From: CAYJXJ01 sp964374095 | Lineage (GTDB): Bacteria > Elusimicrobiota > Elusimicrobia > UBA1565 > UBA9628 | Reading direction: 5' to 3' | Assembly (NCBI GenBank): GCA_964374095.1 | Contig: CAYJXJ010000251.1 | Coordinates: forward strand, 1 to 5,540 | Length of the DNA stretch: 5,540 nucleotides | Shown here: positions 1-5,292 of the stretch, in pieces | Numbering within the stretch: position 1 is the first letter of the stretch | Layout of the letters: the number at the start of each line of letters is the position of its first letter | The notes under the pieces: model-generated | What the model saw: only the letters and a program-made list of their open reading frames with translations | The model's database searches: none | What the model was told of the DNA's origin: nothing | Position numbers and translations under genes: made by a program

Positions 1-1
1 C

Positions 2-895
2 CCCCGCCCCCAACCCCAACCCCCCGCCCCTCAGCCCACGCCGGCTGCCCCGCTCCCCGCCCCACCCGAGCCGGCCCCGGCCGTCCCGCCGGCGGAGCCC
101 CTCGAGGATCAGCTGCCGGCCCGGCCGGCGAGCCAAGATGAGGAGGCCTTCGCCGTCGTCATCGGGGTGGAGAGGCACGCCCATTCGGGAGTGCCCACCG
201 CTCTCCACGCGGGCCGCGACGCGCGCTCCATCCACGCGCAGCTGCTCGCCCTGGGCTTCCCCGCGCCCAACATCACCGTACTCAGGGATGGCCTGGCCAA
301 GCGCGCGACGATCGAAAGGAGCCTGAAGTCCTGGCTGAAGAACAGGGTCACCGGCCGCAGCCGCGTGCTCGTGTACTTCGCGGGCAACGGCTCGCTCTCG
401 CGGGAGGACGGGCGATGGCTGCTGGTGCCCTTCGACGTCGACCCCAAGCAGATCGAGCGCACGTCCTTGCCCGTAGGCCGCCTGGTCGAGGGCCTGGGGA
501 GGCTCCCGACGAAGCACCTGGTGATCGCCCTGGACGCCGGGTTCTCCCGCTCCGGCCCCAGGACTCTGGCCAACGGCGCCTCCCCGAGCCGCGGCCCGGT
601 GTCCCCCAAGGCGCCCCGCTCCGGGATGCTCCTCACCGCCTCGCTCGGAACTCCCATCGCGACGAAGGTCGCGGCCCGCCACGGCCTCCTGACCCATTTC
701 CTGCTGGAGGGCCTGCGCGGGTCCGCCGACACGGATCGAGACGGCCGCACCACCACGGCGGAGTTGGCCGGATACGTCCTGTCCGGGGTCGAGCGCGAAG
801 CGCGGCTCATGAAGGTATCCCAGCGGCCCGGCATTCTGCCGGCGCTGAGCAGCCTGCCCGAAGGCGGGGCGACGGTTTGGCTGCAGTCCCCCTGA
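2..895 (+). CDS. Caspase-like (peptidase C14 fold) protein, probably catalytically dead; 5' partial
   Basis: The frame is open from the window edge, so the start lies outside; the stop is TGA 893-895. The first ~45 visible residues are a Pro/Ala/Gln-rich linker. A caspase-fold domain then begins at 'AFAVVIGVE' (about 146), followed by 'LHAGRDA', 'LLALGFPAPNITVLRDG' and the strand 'RVLVYFAGNGS'. The family normally has GHG in that last motif; here the His codon is AAC (386-388), Asn. The usual 'LDACFSG' is 'LDAGFSRSG', with the Cys codon replaced by GGG (539-541). Both members of the catalytic dyad therefore seem lost while the fold motifs remain. Near the C-terminus a DxDxDG...E loop (728-763) resembles a calcium-binding EF-hand or dockerin loop. 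I infer a non-proteolytic scaffold, binding or regulatory protein. The caspase fold is fairly sure; the function is unknown. The missing N-terminus may carry a signal peptide or further domains. Confidence 0.85.
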   Translation, partial: PRPQPQPPAPQPTPAAPLPAPPEPAPAVPPAEPLEDQLPARPASQDEEAFAVVIGVERHAHSGVPTALHAGRDARSIHAQLLALGFPAPNITVLRDGLAKRATIERSLKSWLKNRVTGRSRVLVYFAGNGSLSREDGRWLLVPFDVDPKQIERTSLPVGRLVEGLGRLPTKHLVIALDAGFSRSGPRTLANGASPSRGPVSPKAPRSGMLLTASLGTPIATKVAARHGLLTHFLLEGLRGSADTDRDGRTTTAELAGYVLSGVEREARLMKVSQRPGILPALSSLPEGGATVWLQSP

Positions 896-975
896 TAATA
901 GGAAACGCCGTTTCTAGGGCGATTTCGGGCCCAGCCCCGGCCTGTCCGCCCCCTGCGCGGCTCGCTAGGCCGGGC

Positions 976-981
976 TATCCT
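976..981 (+). promoter_or_regulatory. Putative -10 element (TATCCT) of a leaderless promoter
   Basis: TATCCT is followed by exactly six bases and then ATG at 988, so transcription would be expected to begin at or next to the A of the start codon. There is no Shine-Dalgarno sequence before this ATG and no clear -35. The same hexamer and spacing recur at 3338-3343. Confidence 0.5.
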
Positions 982-987
982 CAAGAC

Positions 988-1431
988 ATGAACAAGACCG
1001 GATGGGCGCGGCGGACGGCTCTCCTCATTTTCCTCTCGGCGGGAACCGGCCATGCCGCCGAAACGGCCTGGAACCAGGCACAGGAGTGCGCCCGGGGCGG
1101 ATGCTGGCAGAAAGGATCCACCCGCGACGCGGTCGTCATCGGCCGCGGCGGCGCCCAAGCCCGTCCCGCGCTTGCTGCGACGGGACAAGGATTCAAGTCC
1201 CGAGCCGCCTCGGTGCCGCCGCCGGAAAGGTCGGCCTCCGGGGTAGGGAGCGGGATGAAGAAAGGCCTGGCCAAGGCCTGGGGCTACGTCAAGGACAACT
1301 GGCCCGGCATCCTGGGGGGCATCGTCGGGGGCGTTGCCGGCAGCCTGGCCTTCGGCTTCATCGGGGGAATCATCGGCAGCGTGCTCGGCTCTCTCTTGGG
1401 CCACTTCATCGCCGGCCTCTTCGGCGGCTAG
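988..1431 (+). CDS. Small exported glycine-zipper protein of unknown function
   Basis: 147 residues, not recognised as a named family. The N-terminus is a good signal peptide: 'MNKTGWARRTALLIFLSAG' with likely cleavage after GHAA (residue 24). The mature part has two close cysteines (C34, C39) and a low-complexity Ala/Gly/Pro/Ser stretch to about residue 89. The last 58 residues start with a Lys-rich amphipathic segment ('MKKGLAKAWGYVKDNW', 90-105), then two very hydrophobic Gly-rich helices (about 107-121 and 123-147). Glycines at 110, 114, 118 and at 126, 130, 134, 138 form GxxxG series, the glycine-zipper pattern of oligomerising membrane helices. The start at 988 is chosen for the signal peptide and the -10 six bases upstream. 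The stop TAG shares CTAG (1428-1431) with the convergent gene. Possible roles, all inference: membrane-inserting or pore-forming peptide, envelope glycine-zipper protein, bacteriocin-like factor. Confidence 0.75.
   Translation: MNKTGWARRTALLIFLSAGTGHAAETAWNQAQECARGGCWQKGSTRDAVVIGRGGAQARPALAATGQGFKSRAASVPPPERSASGVGSGMKKGLAKAWGYVKDNWPGILGGIVGGVAGSLAFGFIGGIIGSVLGSLLGHFIAGLFGG
1246..1250 (+). promoter_or_regulatory. Shine-Dalgarno-like GGGAG before an internal ATG
   Basis: GGGAG lies four bases upstream of the in-frame ATG 1255-1257 (Met90 of the glycine-zipper gene). It is the only SD-like site in this gene and would permit separate translation of a 58-residue peptide (1255-1431) made of the cationic segment and both glycine-zipper helices, without the signal peptide. 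In GC-rich DNA such a match can occur by chance. Confidence 0.3.
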
Positions 1432-2540
1432 ATCTTCAGGAATATCCGCTTGCGGTAGAGCGTCCGCATCACGCCCAGGCAAAGACAGGTGTAGGCGAGG
1501 GCGAAGAGGAGGGAGGCGCCGGGGGGGGACAACCAAGCGCCGAAGAGCCCCTCGCACACCCTGAGCTTGAGGTTTCCCGGGCGTCCATCCGGCATGGGCA
1601 TATCCACGAACTCCATGATCCCGTATACCAGGCCCGAAAGGAAATACGAAAGGAGCGGATTGCTGCCGAAGAATTGGAAGGGCTTTCCCCAAGACTTGAA
1701 TTTGAAGATCTCGATGGTTCCATAGCAAAAGGCGAAGCCGCCGAGGGCGGTCCCTCCCGTCAAAAGGGCGTAGGGACTGGTCCAGATATGCTTGTTGACC
1801 GGAAAGTTCGCCGACCAGAGGCGCCCCAAGATGAGGGCGGCCGCGCCGCATGCCGCTAGGAACAATCCCTTGCGCGTCTGGGAACGCTGGGAGCGCACCC
1901 ATTGCCCGGCCAACACGCCCATGAGGGCGTTTGATAAGGCGGGGATGGTGCTGAGAATGCCCTCGGGATCGTGCGTCGGGGCATAGAGATGACGGCCCAG
2001 CAGGAGGCGGTCGAGGTAGGAGGCGAAATTGCCTTCCGGCGTGAGTCTTCCGGCGCCGAAGCCGGGGACCGGCGCGCGAGTCATGAGCAGCCAATAGCCG
2101 ACGAGAAATAGCCCCGCGGCGGCCGCCTGGACCCGGGGACCGGTCCAGAGGAAGCATAGACAGCAGACGAGGTAACAGGCGCTGATGCGCTGCAAGACCC
2201 CCGGCAGGCGCAAACCCTCGGCGGAGCCGGCGTCGAAGAAGCTGATGACCAAGCCCAGCGAAAAGATGACCGCGGTCCGCCACAGGACCTGCCGCAGCAG
2301 AAGGGGGAGCGGCTCCGAACGCTCCAGGCGACGGCCCAGGGAAATGGCGATGGAAACCCCCATGGAAAAAAGGAAGCTGGGAAAGACGAAGTCAGCCGGC
2401 GTCCAGCCATGCCACGCCGCGTGGCGGACCGCCGCGTAGGCCTGGTCGTTGCCGGGGGAATTCACGAAGATCATCCCCGCGATCGTGATCCCGCGGAAAA
2501 CATCGAGGGAAAGCAGGCGCCTGGGGACCTGCGATGCCAA
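1428..2540 (-). CDS. nagX: NagX/HGSNAT-like membrane acyltransferase (DUF5009/DUF1624 type)
   Basis: 370 residues, about ten hydrophobic segments, full length for bacterial heparan-alpha-glucosaminide N-acetyltransferase homologues. Signature stretches in order: 'RLLSLDVFRGITIAGMIFVN' (8-27), 'RHAAWHGWTPADFVFPSFLF' (39-58), 'LPGVLQRISACYL' (112-124), 'HDPEGILSTIPAL' (190-202), 'NKHIWTSPYALLTGG', then 'FFGSNPLLSYFLSG'. His40 aligns by motif with the acetyl-accepting histidine of human HGSNAT (in KHASW). The family moves an acetyl group from cytosolic acetyl-CoA to an amino sugar on the other side of the membrane; the acceptor here is unknown. The start is TTG at 2540, two bases after the deacetylase stop. 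No ATG or GTG offers a better N-terminus and no SD is seen, so translational coupling is likely. A run of eight C on the coding strand (1521-1528) lies near the 3' end but the frame stays intact. The symbol is family-level. Confidence 0.88.
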   Translation of the reverse strand: MASQVPRRLLSLDVFRGITIAGMIFVNSPGNDQAYAAVRHAAWHGWTPADFVFPSFLFSMGVSIAISLGRRLERSEPLPLLLRQVLWRTAVIFSLGLVISFFDAGSAEGLRLPGVLQRISACYLVCCLCFLWTGPRVQAAAAGLFLVGYWLLMTRAPVPGFGAGRLTPEGNFASYLDRLLLGRHLYAPTHDPEGILSTIPALSNALMGVLAGQWVRSQRSQTRKGLFLAACGAAALILGRLWSANFPVNKHIWTSPYALLTGGTALGGFAFCYGTIEIFKFKSWGKPFQFFGSNPLLSYFLSGLVYGIMEFVDMPMPDGRPGNLKLRVCEGLFGAWLSPPGASLLFALAYTCLCLGVMRTLYRKRIFLKI

Positions 2541-2542
2541 GG

Positions 2543-3256
2543 CTAGCCGGAGACCCGCACGAAGGAGTAGCCGGCCTTACGCAGGCCTGAGATGATTGCG
2601 GGCAGGGCTCGGACGGTAGCCCAGCGGTCGACCCGGGAGCCGGGGCGGGTCTCGAAACCGTCGTGGAGCAGGATGATCGCGCCCGGATGAGCCCGCTCGA
2701 GTATGCGGCGCGTGATGTCCCTCGGAGCGAGTCTGCCGTCGTAGCCCCGCACGGACCACAGGACCATCGTCATGCCGCGCTCACGGAGCACCGACCACAG
2801 GGGAAACCAGCGCACCCCGAAAGGCGGGCGGAACAGCCGGGGGCGCCGGCCCGAGAGCCTCTCCAGCACCTCCTGGGTTCTGTCGATCTCCCGGGCAATG
2901 CGCGCGCGGCCGGCGAAGGTGAGGTAAGGGTGCGAGTAGGTATGGTTGCCGATCTCGTGGCCCTCGGCCTGTATGCGGCGCACCAGATCCGGGTAGCGCT
3001 CGGAATTCTCGCCGCAAAGGAAGAAGGTGGCCTGTATGCGGTGGGCGCGAAGGCTGTCGAGGATCTGGGCGGTGAAGGGGGAAGGGCCGTCGTCGAAGGT
3101 GAGGGCCACCTCGCGCGCGCCGCCGGGCTGGGAGGGCCTCTGTACCAGGGCGGGACCCAGCCATGTGGACTGCGGCGCGGCCAGGCCGTAGGCGAGCATG
3201 CCGACCGCGGCGGCCGCGGGGCACACGAGGACGGCGATGATTCCCCGTCGATTCAA
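2543..3256 (-). CDS. Polysaccharide deacetylase (NodB homology domain, CE4 family), exported or membrane-anchored
   Basis: All CE4 motifs are present. Numbered from the chosen start: 'TFDDGPS' at 53-59 (catalytic base D55, metal-binding D56), 'HTYSHP' at 105-110 (metal ligands H105 and H109), 'RPPFG' at 143-147, 'LWSVRGYD' at 166-173, and 'ILLHDG' near 195-200. Family members are metal-dependent and remove N-acetyl (or O-acetyl) groups from peptidoglycan, chitin-like or exopolysaccharide sugars. The N-terminus 'MNRRGIIAVLVCPAAAAVG' is a short Arg-rich signal or anchor segment, placing the enzyme outside the cytoplasm. I choose TTG 3256 because GAAGG (3261-3265) lies four bases upstream and the signal peptide then begins correctly. 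An upstream in-frame TTG at 3295 adds 13 residues but overlaps the predicted -10. The gene is followed after two bases by the membrane acetyltransferase, so the two form an operon. Length, 237 residues, is typical of single-domain CE4 enzymes. Confidence 0.9.
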   Translation of the reverse strand: MNRRGIIAVLVCPAAAAVGMLAYGLAAPQSTWLGPALVQRPSQPGGAREVALTFDDGPSPFTAQILDSLRAHRIQATFFLCGENSERYPDLVRRIQAEGHEIGNHTYSHPYLTFAGRARIAREIDRTQEVLERLSGRRPRLFRPPFGVRWFPLWSVLRERGMTMVLWSVRGYDGRLAPRDITRRILERAHPGAIILLHDGFETRPGSRVDRWATVRALPAIISGLRKAGYSFVRVSG

Positions 3257-3260
3257 CGAG

Positions 3261-3265
3261 CCTTC
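3261..3265 (-). promoter_or_regulatory. Ribosome-binding site GAAGG deciding the TTG start at 3256
   Basis: Minus-strand GAAGG followed by CTCG and TTG. This is a plausible Shine-Dalgarno with short spacing, and it is why the start is placed at 3256 instead of the upstream TTG at 3295. Confidence 0.45.
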
Positions 3266-3285
3266 GTGCCGGACACAGTATCGTG

Positions 3286-3294
3286 AGTTTAGCA
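3286..3294 (-). promoter_or_regulatory. Putative extended -10 (TGC-TAAACT) for the deacetylase-acetyltransferase operon
   Basis: On the minus strand this reads TGCTAAACT, an extended -10 (TGn plus TANNNT). Initiation six or seven bases downstream, at about 3279, would give a 23-base leader before TTG 3256 that contains the GAAGG ribosome-binding site. No convincing -35 is seen. It sits back to back with the 3350 promoter in a 93-bp divergent spacer. Confidence 0.4.
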
Positions 3295-3334
3295 AAAGTC
3301 CTCGCCGCGGCGCGTTCCGGCGCCGGCCGGTTTA

Positions 3335-3343
3335 TGTTATCCT
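3335..3343 (+). promoter_or_regulatory. Putative extended -10 (TGT-TATCCT) of a leaderless promoter
   Basis: TGTTATCCT is followed by six bases (TGCCCC) and ATG 3350. There is no SD before the ATG. The spacing equals that at 976-988, so the transcript probably starts at the A of the start codon. A 10-bp palindrome, CCGGCGCCGG (3317-3326), lies just upstream but may be compositional. Confidence 0.55.
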
Positions 3344-3349
3344 TGCCCC

Positions 3350-4159
3350 ATGACCCTTCTTATGCTGGCCGTCCTGACCTGGGCCGGCCCCGCGCGCGCC
3401 TCGCCGGCCCCGCGCGAGAGCGCGGTCGCCGCGGTCCTCGACGACTGGCACGACGCCGCGGCCAAGGCCGATGAGAAGCGGTATTTCTGGCATTTCGCCG
3501 CCGAGGCCGTGTTCCTGGGCACCGACCTCTCCGAGCGCTGGGACATCCAAAGCTTCCGGGCCTATGCCCACCCGCACTTCGCCAAGGGCAAGGGTTGGAC
3601 TCTCAAACCCTCGGGACGCCGGGTATCCTTTTCGGCCGATGGCAAAACGGCGTGGTTCGACGAGCGAGTCGACTCAACCTCCTACGGACCGAGCCGGGGA
3701 AGCGGGGCGCTCGTGCTCCAGGACGGCCGCTGGCGGATCGCCCAATACAATCTGAGCGTCCCCATCCCGAACGGACTGCTCATGAAGGTGGCCGGGATGA
3801 TCCGCAAGGGTTTCCCGCCGCCCGGGGACATTGACGCGGCGGCCGCGGGAGAGATGATCTCGACCCGCGCGGGCGACTCCGATTTCGTCGTGCTCGATGT
3901 CCGCACTCCGGCCGAGCGCGCGGGGGGAATCATCAAGGGTTCGGTCAACCTCGACTTCCAAGCCCCGGACTTCCGCGAAAGGCTGGCCGAGCTCGACCGC
4001 GGCAAGTCCTACCTCGTCCACTGCGCCAAGGGCGGCCGCTCCAAGAAGGCCTTCGACGCCATGGCCGCCGCGGGCTTCACGTCGGCCTACAACCTGCTGG
4101 GGGGGTTCACCGCGTGGCGGGAGAAGGGCCTGCCGGTGGAAGCTCAGCCGGTCCGCTAG
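3350..4159 (+). CDS. Exported NTF2/SnoaL-like and rhodanese two-domain protein
   Basis: 269 residues. Residues 1-17 ('MTLLMLAVLTWAGPARA') look like a short signal peptide, though without basic residues in its first part. Residues ~25-140 form a SnoaL/NTF2-like cone domain of the SnoaL_3/DUF4440 kind: 'VLDDWHDAAAKADEKRYFWH', 'VFLGTDLSERW', 'HPHFAKGKGWT', 'DGRWRIAQYNLSVPIPN'. Residues ~160-265 form a rhodanese domain: 'VVLDVRTPAERAGGIIKGSV', active-site loop C225-A-K-G-G-R230-S, and 'YNLLGGFTAWREKGLPV'. The catalytic Cys and loop length are intact, so sulfur transfer or a related persulfide reaction is possible. What the NTF2-like pocket binds cannot be read from sequence. ATG 3350 is supported by a -10 exactly six bases upstream; the next ATG (3362) would shorten the signal peptide. 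The gene stands alone, divergent from the deacetylase operon and convergent with the hydrolase. Domain calls are firm; the substrate is unknown. Confidence 0.88.
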   Translation: MTLLMLAVLTWAGPARASPAPRESAVAAVLDDWHDAAAKADEKRYFWHFAAEAVFLGTDLSERWDIQSFRAYAHPHFAKGKGWTLKPSGRRVSFSADGKTAWFDERVDSTSYGPSRGSGALVLQDGRWRIAQYNLSVPIPNGLLMKVAGMIRKGFPPPGDIDAAAAGEMISTRAGDSDFVVLDVRTPAERAGGIIKGSVNLDFQAPDFRERLAELDRGKSYLVHCAKGGRSKKAFDAMAAAGFTSAYNLLGGFTAWREKGLPVEAQPVR

Positions 4160-4165
4160 ACCGGC
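4147..4165. terminator. Possible hairpin between convergent genes
   Basis: GCCGGTC-CGCTA-GACCGGC is a perfect 7-bp stem with a 5-base loop. It spans the stop codon of the rhodanese gene and most of the 12-bp gap to the convergent hydrolase stop. No T-tract follows on either strand, so intrinsic termination is unproven. The position suits a bidirectional 3'-end hairpin. Confidence 0.35.
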
Positions 4166-4171
4166 CCGAGA

Positions 4172-5254
4172 TCACGGGATGTACATTTTGATGTCGTCGC
4201 GGGCGTCGTTGGCCTGCCCCGCGGTCCGGGGGTCCTTGGAGAGTTCATCCAAGGCCGCGATGACCCGCGGCTTATCCAGTTCCCCGTGGATCCTGGCCAG
4301 ATGCCCCAGGCAGGTCGCGGCCAGGGCGCGAAGCGTCCAATCCGCGTGCCGGGCGTAAGTCAGGCAAAGCCCCTCGACCCAGGGGCCGTCGGGGTGGTTC
4401 AAGGCCAGCCGCACGAGCGCGTCGCACGTCTTCCACTGGTCGCCGGTGGCGAAGGCGGCCTCGGCCTCCTCGCGGGAGATCGGCGGGGTCTCGTGGTAGC
4501 GCAGGGGGGGAGCGAAAGCGGCGACCCTTGAAAGCATCTCGTCCCAATGGCGGGTGTAAATGTGATCGTCGGCGAATTCGACGCAGCCGACGCCGGCGGC
4601 AGCGGCGAAGCGGCGGGACTGCTCGACGGCCACCTCCGCGTCGTCGGACCCGTGGAGTATTAAGAGCTCGTTGATCGCGGGACGCTTCCGGAGCGCCAGC
4701 GTCATGGGATTGAAGCGGTCGCGCACCGAGCGGAGGTCGCCCGCGGCGGGGCCGATGGCCGCGTCGAAGGGGCCGAAGACGTTCGGGTAATCCCGGACAT
4801 AGCCCCCGAGAAAAGCCCGAGCCTTGTCGTCGGGGCCGATATCGGTCAAGGCCGAGATCATGATGAGCTTGCCGCCCCGGCCCCCCAAAGCGCGTCGGAC
4901 GTTGAAGCCCACCAGACCGCCCCAACTATAGCCCGCCACGTGCAGGCGCTCATGCCGCGGCGCGGCATGCTCCAACGCGAAGGCCAGGCTCCGCGTCACC
5001 GAGGCGTCGAAAGTGAAGCGGCCGCGGCTGCCGCCGAGCCCCTGGTAGGCCGGAATATATACGTCAAAACCCGTCGCCTCATGCAGGGCCCGGGAAATCG
5101 TCCGGCGCGCGCTCAGGTGCGCGTACTTTTCGGCCTGGCCGGGAGGCGCCTCCCCGGGAAAACCGCGGAAGAGAACCCAGGCCTGGGCCGACGGGGTAGC
5201 GGCGGCGGCCAGGCGCGTGACTTTGACGTCGCCGAACCAGAAGGCGGTTTCCAG
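4172..5254 (-). CDS. Alpha/beta hydrolase with C-terminal HEAT-like helical domain; probable leaderless CTG start
   Basis: 360 residues from CTG 5254. The frame is open up to a TAA just upstream and has no ATG, GTG or TTG before GTG 4999 (residue 86). The first 85 residues are clearly part of the fold: 'TAFWFGDVKVTRLA', strand and oxyanion loop 'AWVLFRGFPGE' (25-35), 'GFDVYIPAYQGLGGSRGRF'. A start at 4999 would delete them. The catalytic triad is visible: nucleophile S110 in 'GYSWGG', Asp in 'LHGSDD' (204/205), His231 in 'DDHIYTRHW'. Cytosolic; no signal peptide; substrate unknown. From about residue 258 a second region begins, 'ISREEAEAAFATGDQWKTC', with 'WTLRALAATCLGHLARIHGE' later. It resembles small HEAT-like proteins found alone in many bacteria, some perhaps immunity-type; that comparison is from memory. 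The CTG lies six bases after TAAAAT, the same spacing as at 976 and 3338. The alternative is a sequencing frameshift linking the out-of-frame ATG at 5262. Confidence 0.8.
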   Translation of the reverse strand: METAFWFGDVKVTRLAAAATPSAQAWVLFRGFPGEAPPGQAEKYAHLSARRTISRALHEATGFDVYIPAYQGLGGSRGRFTFDASVTRSLAFALEHAAPRHERLHVAGYSWGGLVGFNVRRALGGRGGKLIMISALTDIGPDDKARAFLGGYVRDYPNVFGPFDAAIGPAAGDLRSVRDRFNPMTLALRKRPAINELLILHGSDDAEVAVEQSRRFAAAAGVGCVEFADDHIYTRHWDEMLSRVAAFAPPLRYHETPPISREEAEAAFATGDQWKTCDALVRLALNHPDGPWVEGLCLTYARHADWTLRALAATCLGHLARIHGELDKPRVIAALDELSKDPRTAGQANDARDDIKMYIP

Positions 5255-5260
5255 ACCGGC

Positions 5261-5269
5261 ATTTTAACA
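5261..5269 (-). promoter_or_regulatory. Putative extended -10 (TGT-TAAAAT) of a leaderless promoter with CTG start
   Basis: The minus strand reads TGTTAAAAT followed by six bases (GCCGGT) and CTG 5254. TAAAAT is a 5/6 match to TATAAT with a TGn extension. The geometry is identical to TGTTATCCT-N6-ATG at 3335-3350. No -35 is recognisable. The palindrome at 5293-5336 lies roughly 39-82 bases upstream of the predicted start point, where a regulator could act. Confidence 0.5.
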
Positions 5270-5292
5270 ATTCCGGCCCCTGACGGCCCCCC

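Noticed and set aside
1..120. C-rich repetitive stretch as a DNA repeat or structured element
   Set aside because: In frame with the downstream domain it encodes a Pro/Gln/Ala-rich linker, which explains the composition.
902..914. GAAAC-GCC-GTTTC hairpin as terminator of the caspase-like gene
   Set aside because: The stem is only 5 bp and no T-run follows. Chance is likely.
1002..1859. A 285-codon plus-strand frame
   Set aside because: It overlaps the glycine-zipper gene and is antisense to the acyltransferase gene. Its composition is Arg/Gly-rich without recognisable motifs.
109..2283. A 724-codon open frame on the minus strand
   Set aside because: It lies antisense to the caspase-like and glycine-zipper genes and in another frame of the acyltransferase gene. 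Its translation is Arg/Pro/Gly/Ser-rich with no domain motifs, as expected for a shadow frame in GC-rich DNA.
2663..3286. A 207-codon plus-strand frame
   Set aside because: It is entirely antisense to the deacetylase, whose five CE4 motifs make it the real gene.
3254..3295. Deacetylase start at TTG 3295
   Set aside because: It overlaps the predicted -10 element and puts 13 unneeded residues before the signal peptide. TTG 3256 has a GAAGG ribosome-binding site.
3317..3326. CCGGCGCCGG palindrome as an operator in the divergent promoter region
   Set aside because: Short GC palindromes are common in DNA of this composition, and nothing else supports it.
4172..4999. Hydrolase started at GTG 4999 (275 residues)
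   Set aside because: It would remove the first strands and the oxyanion loop, which are clearly encoded upstream in the same open frame.
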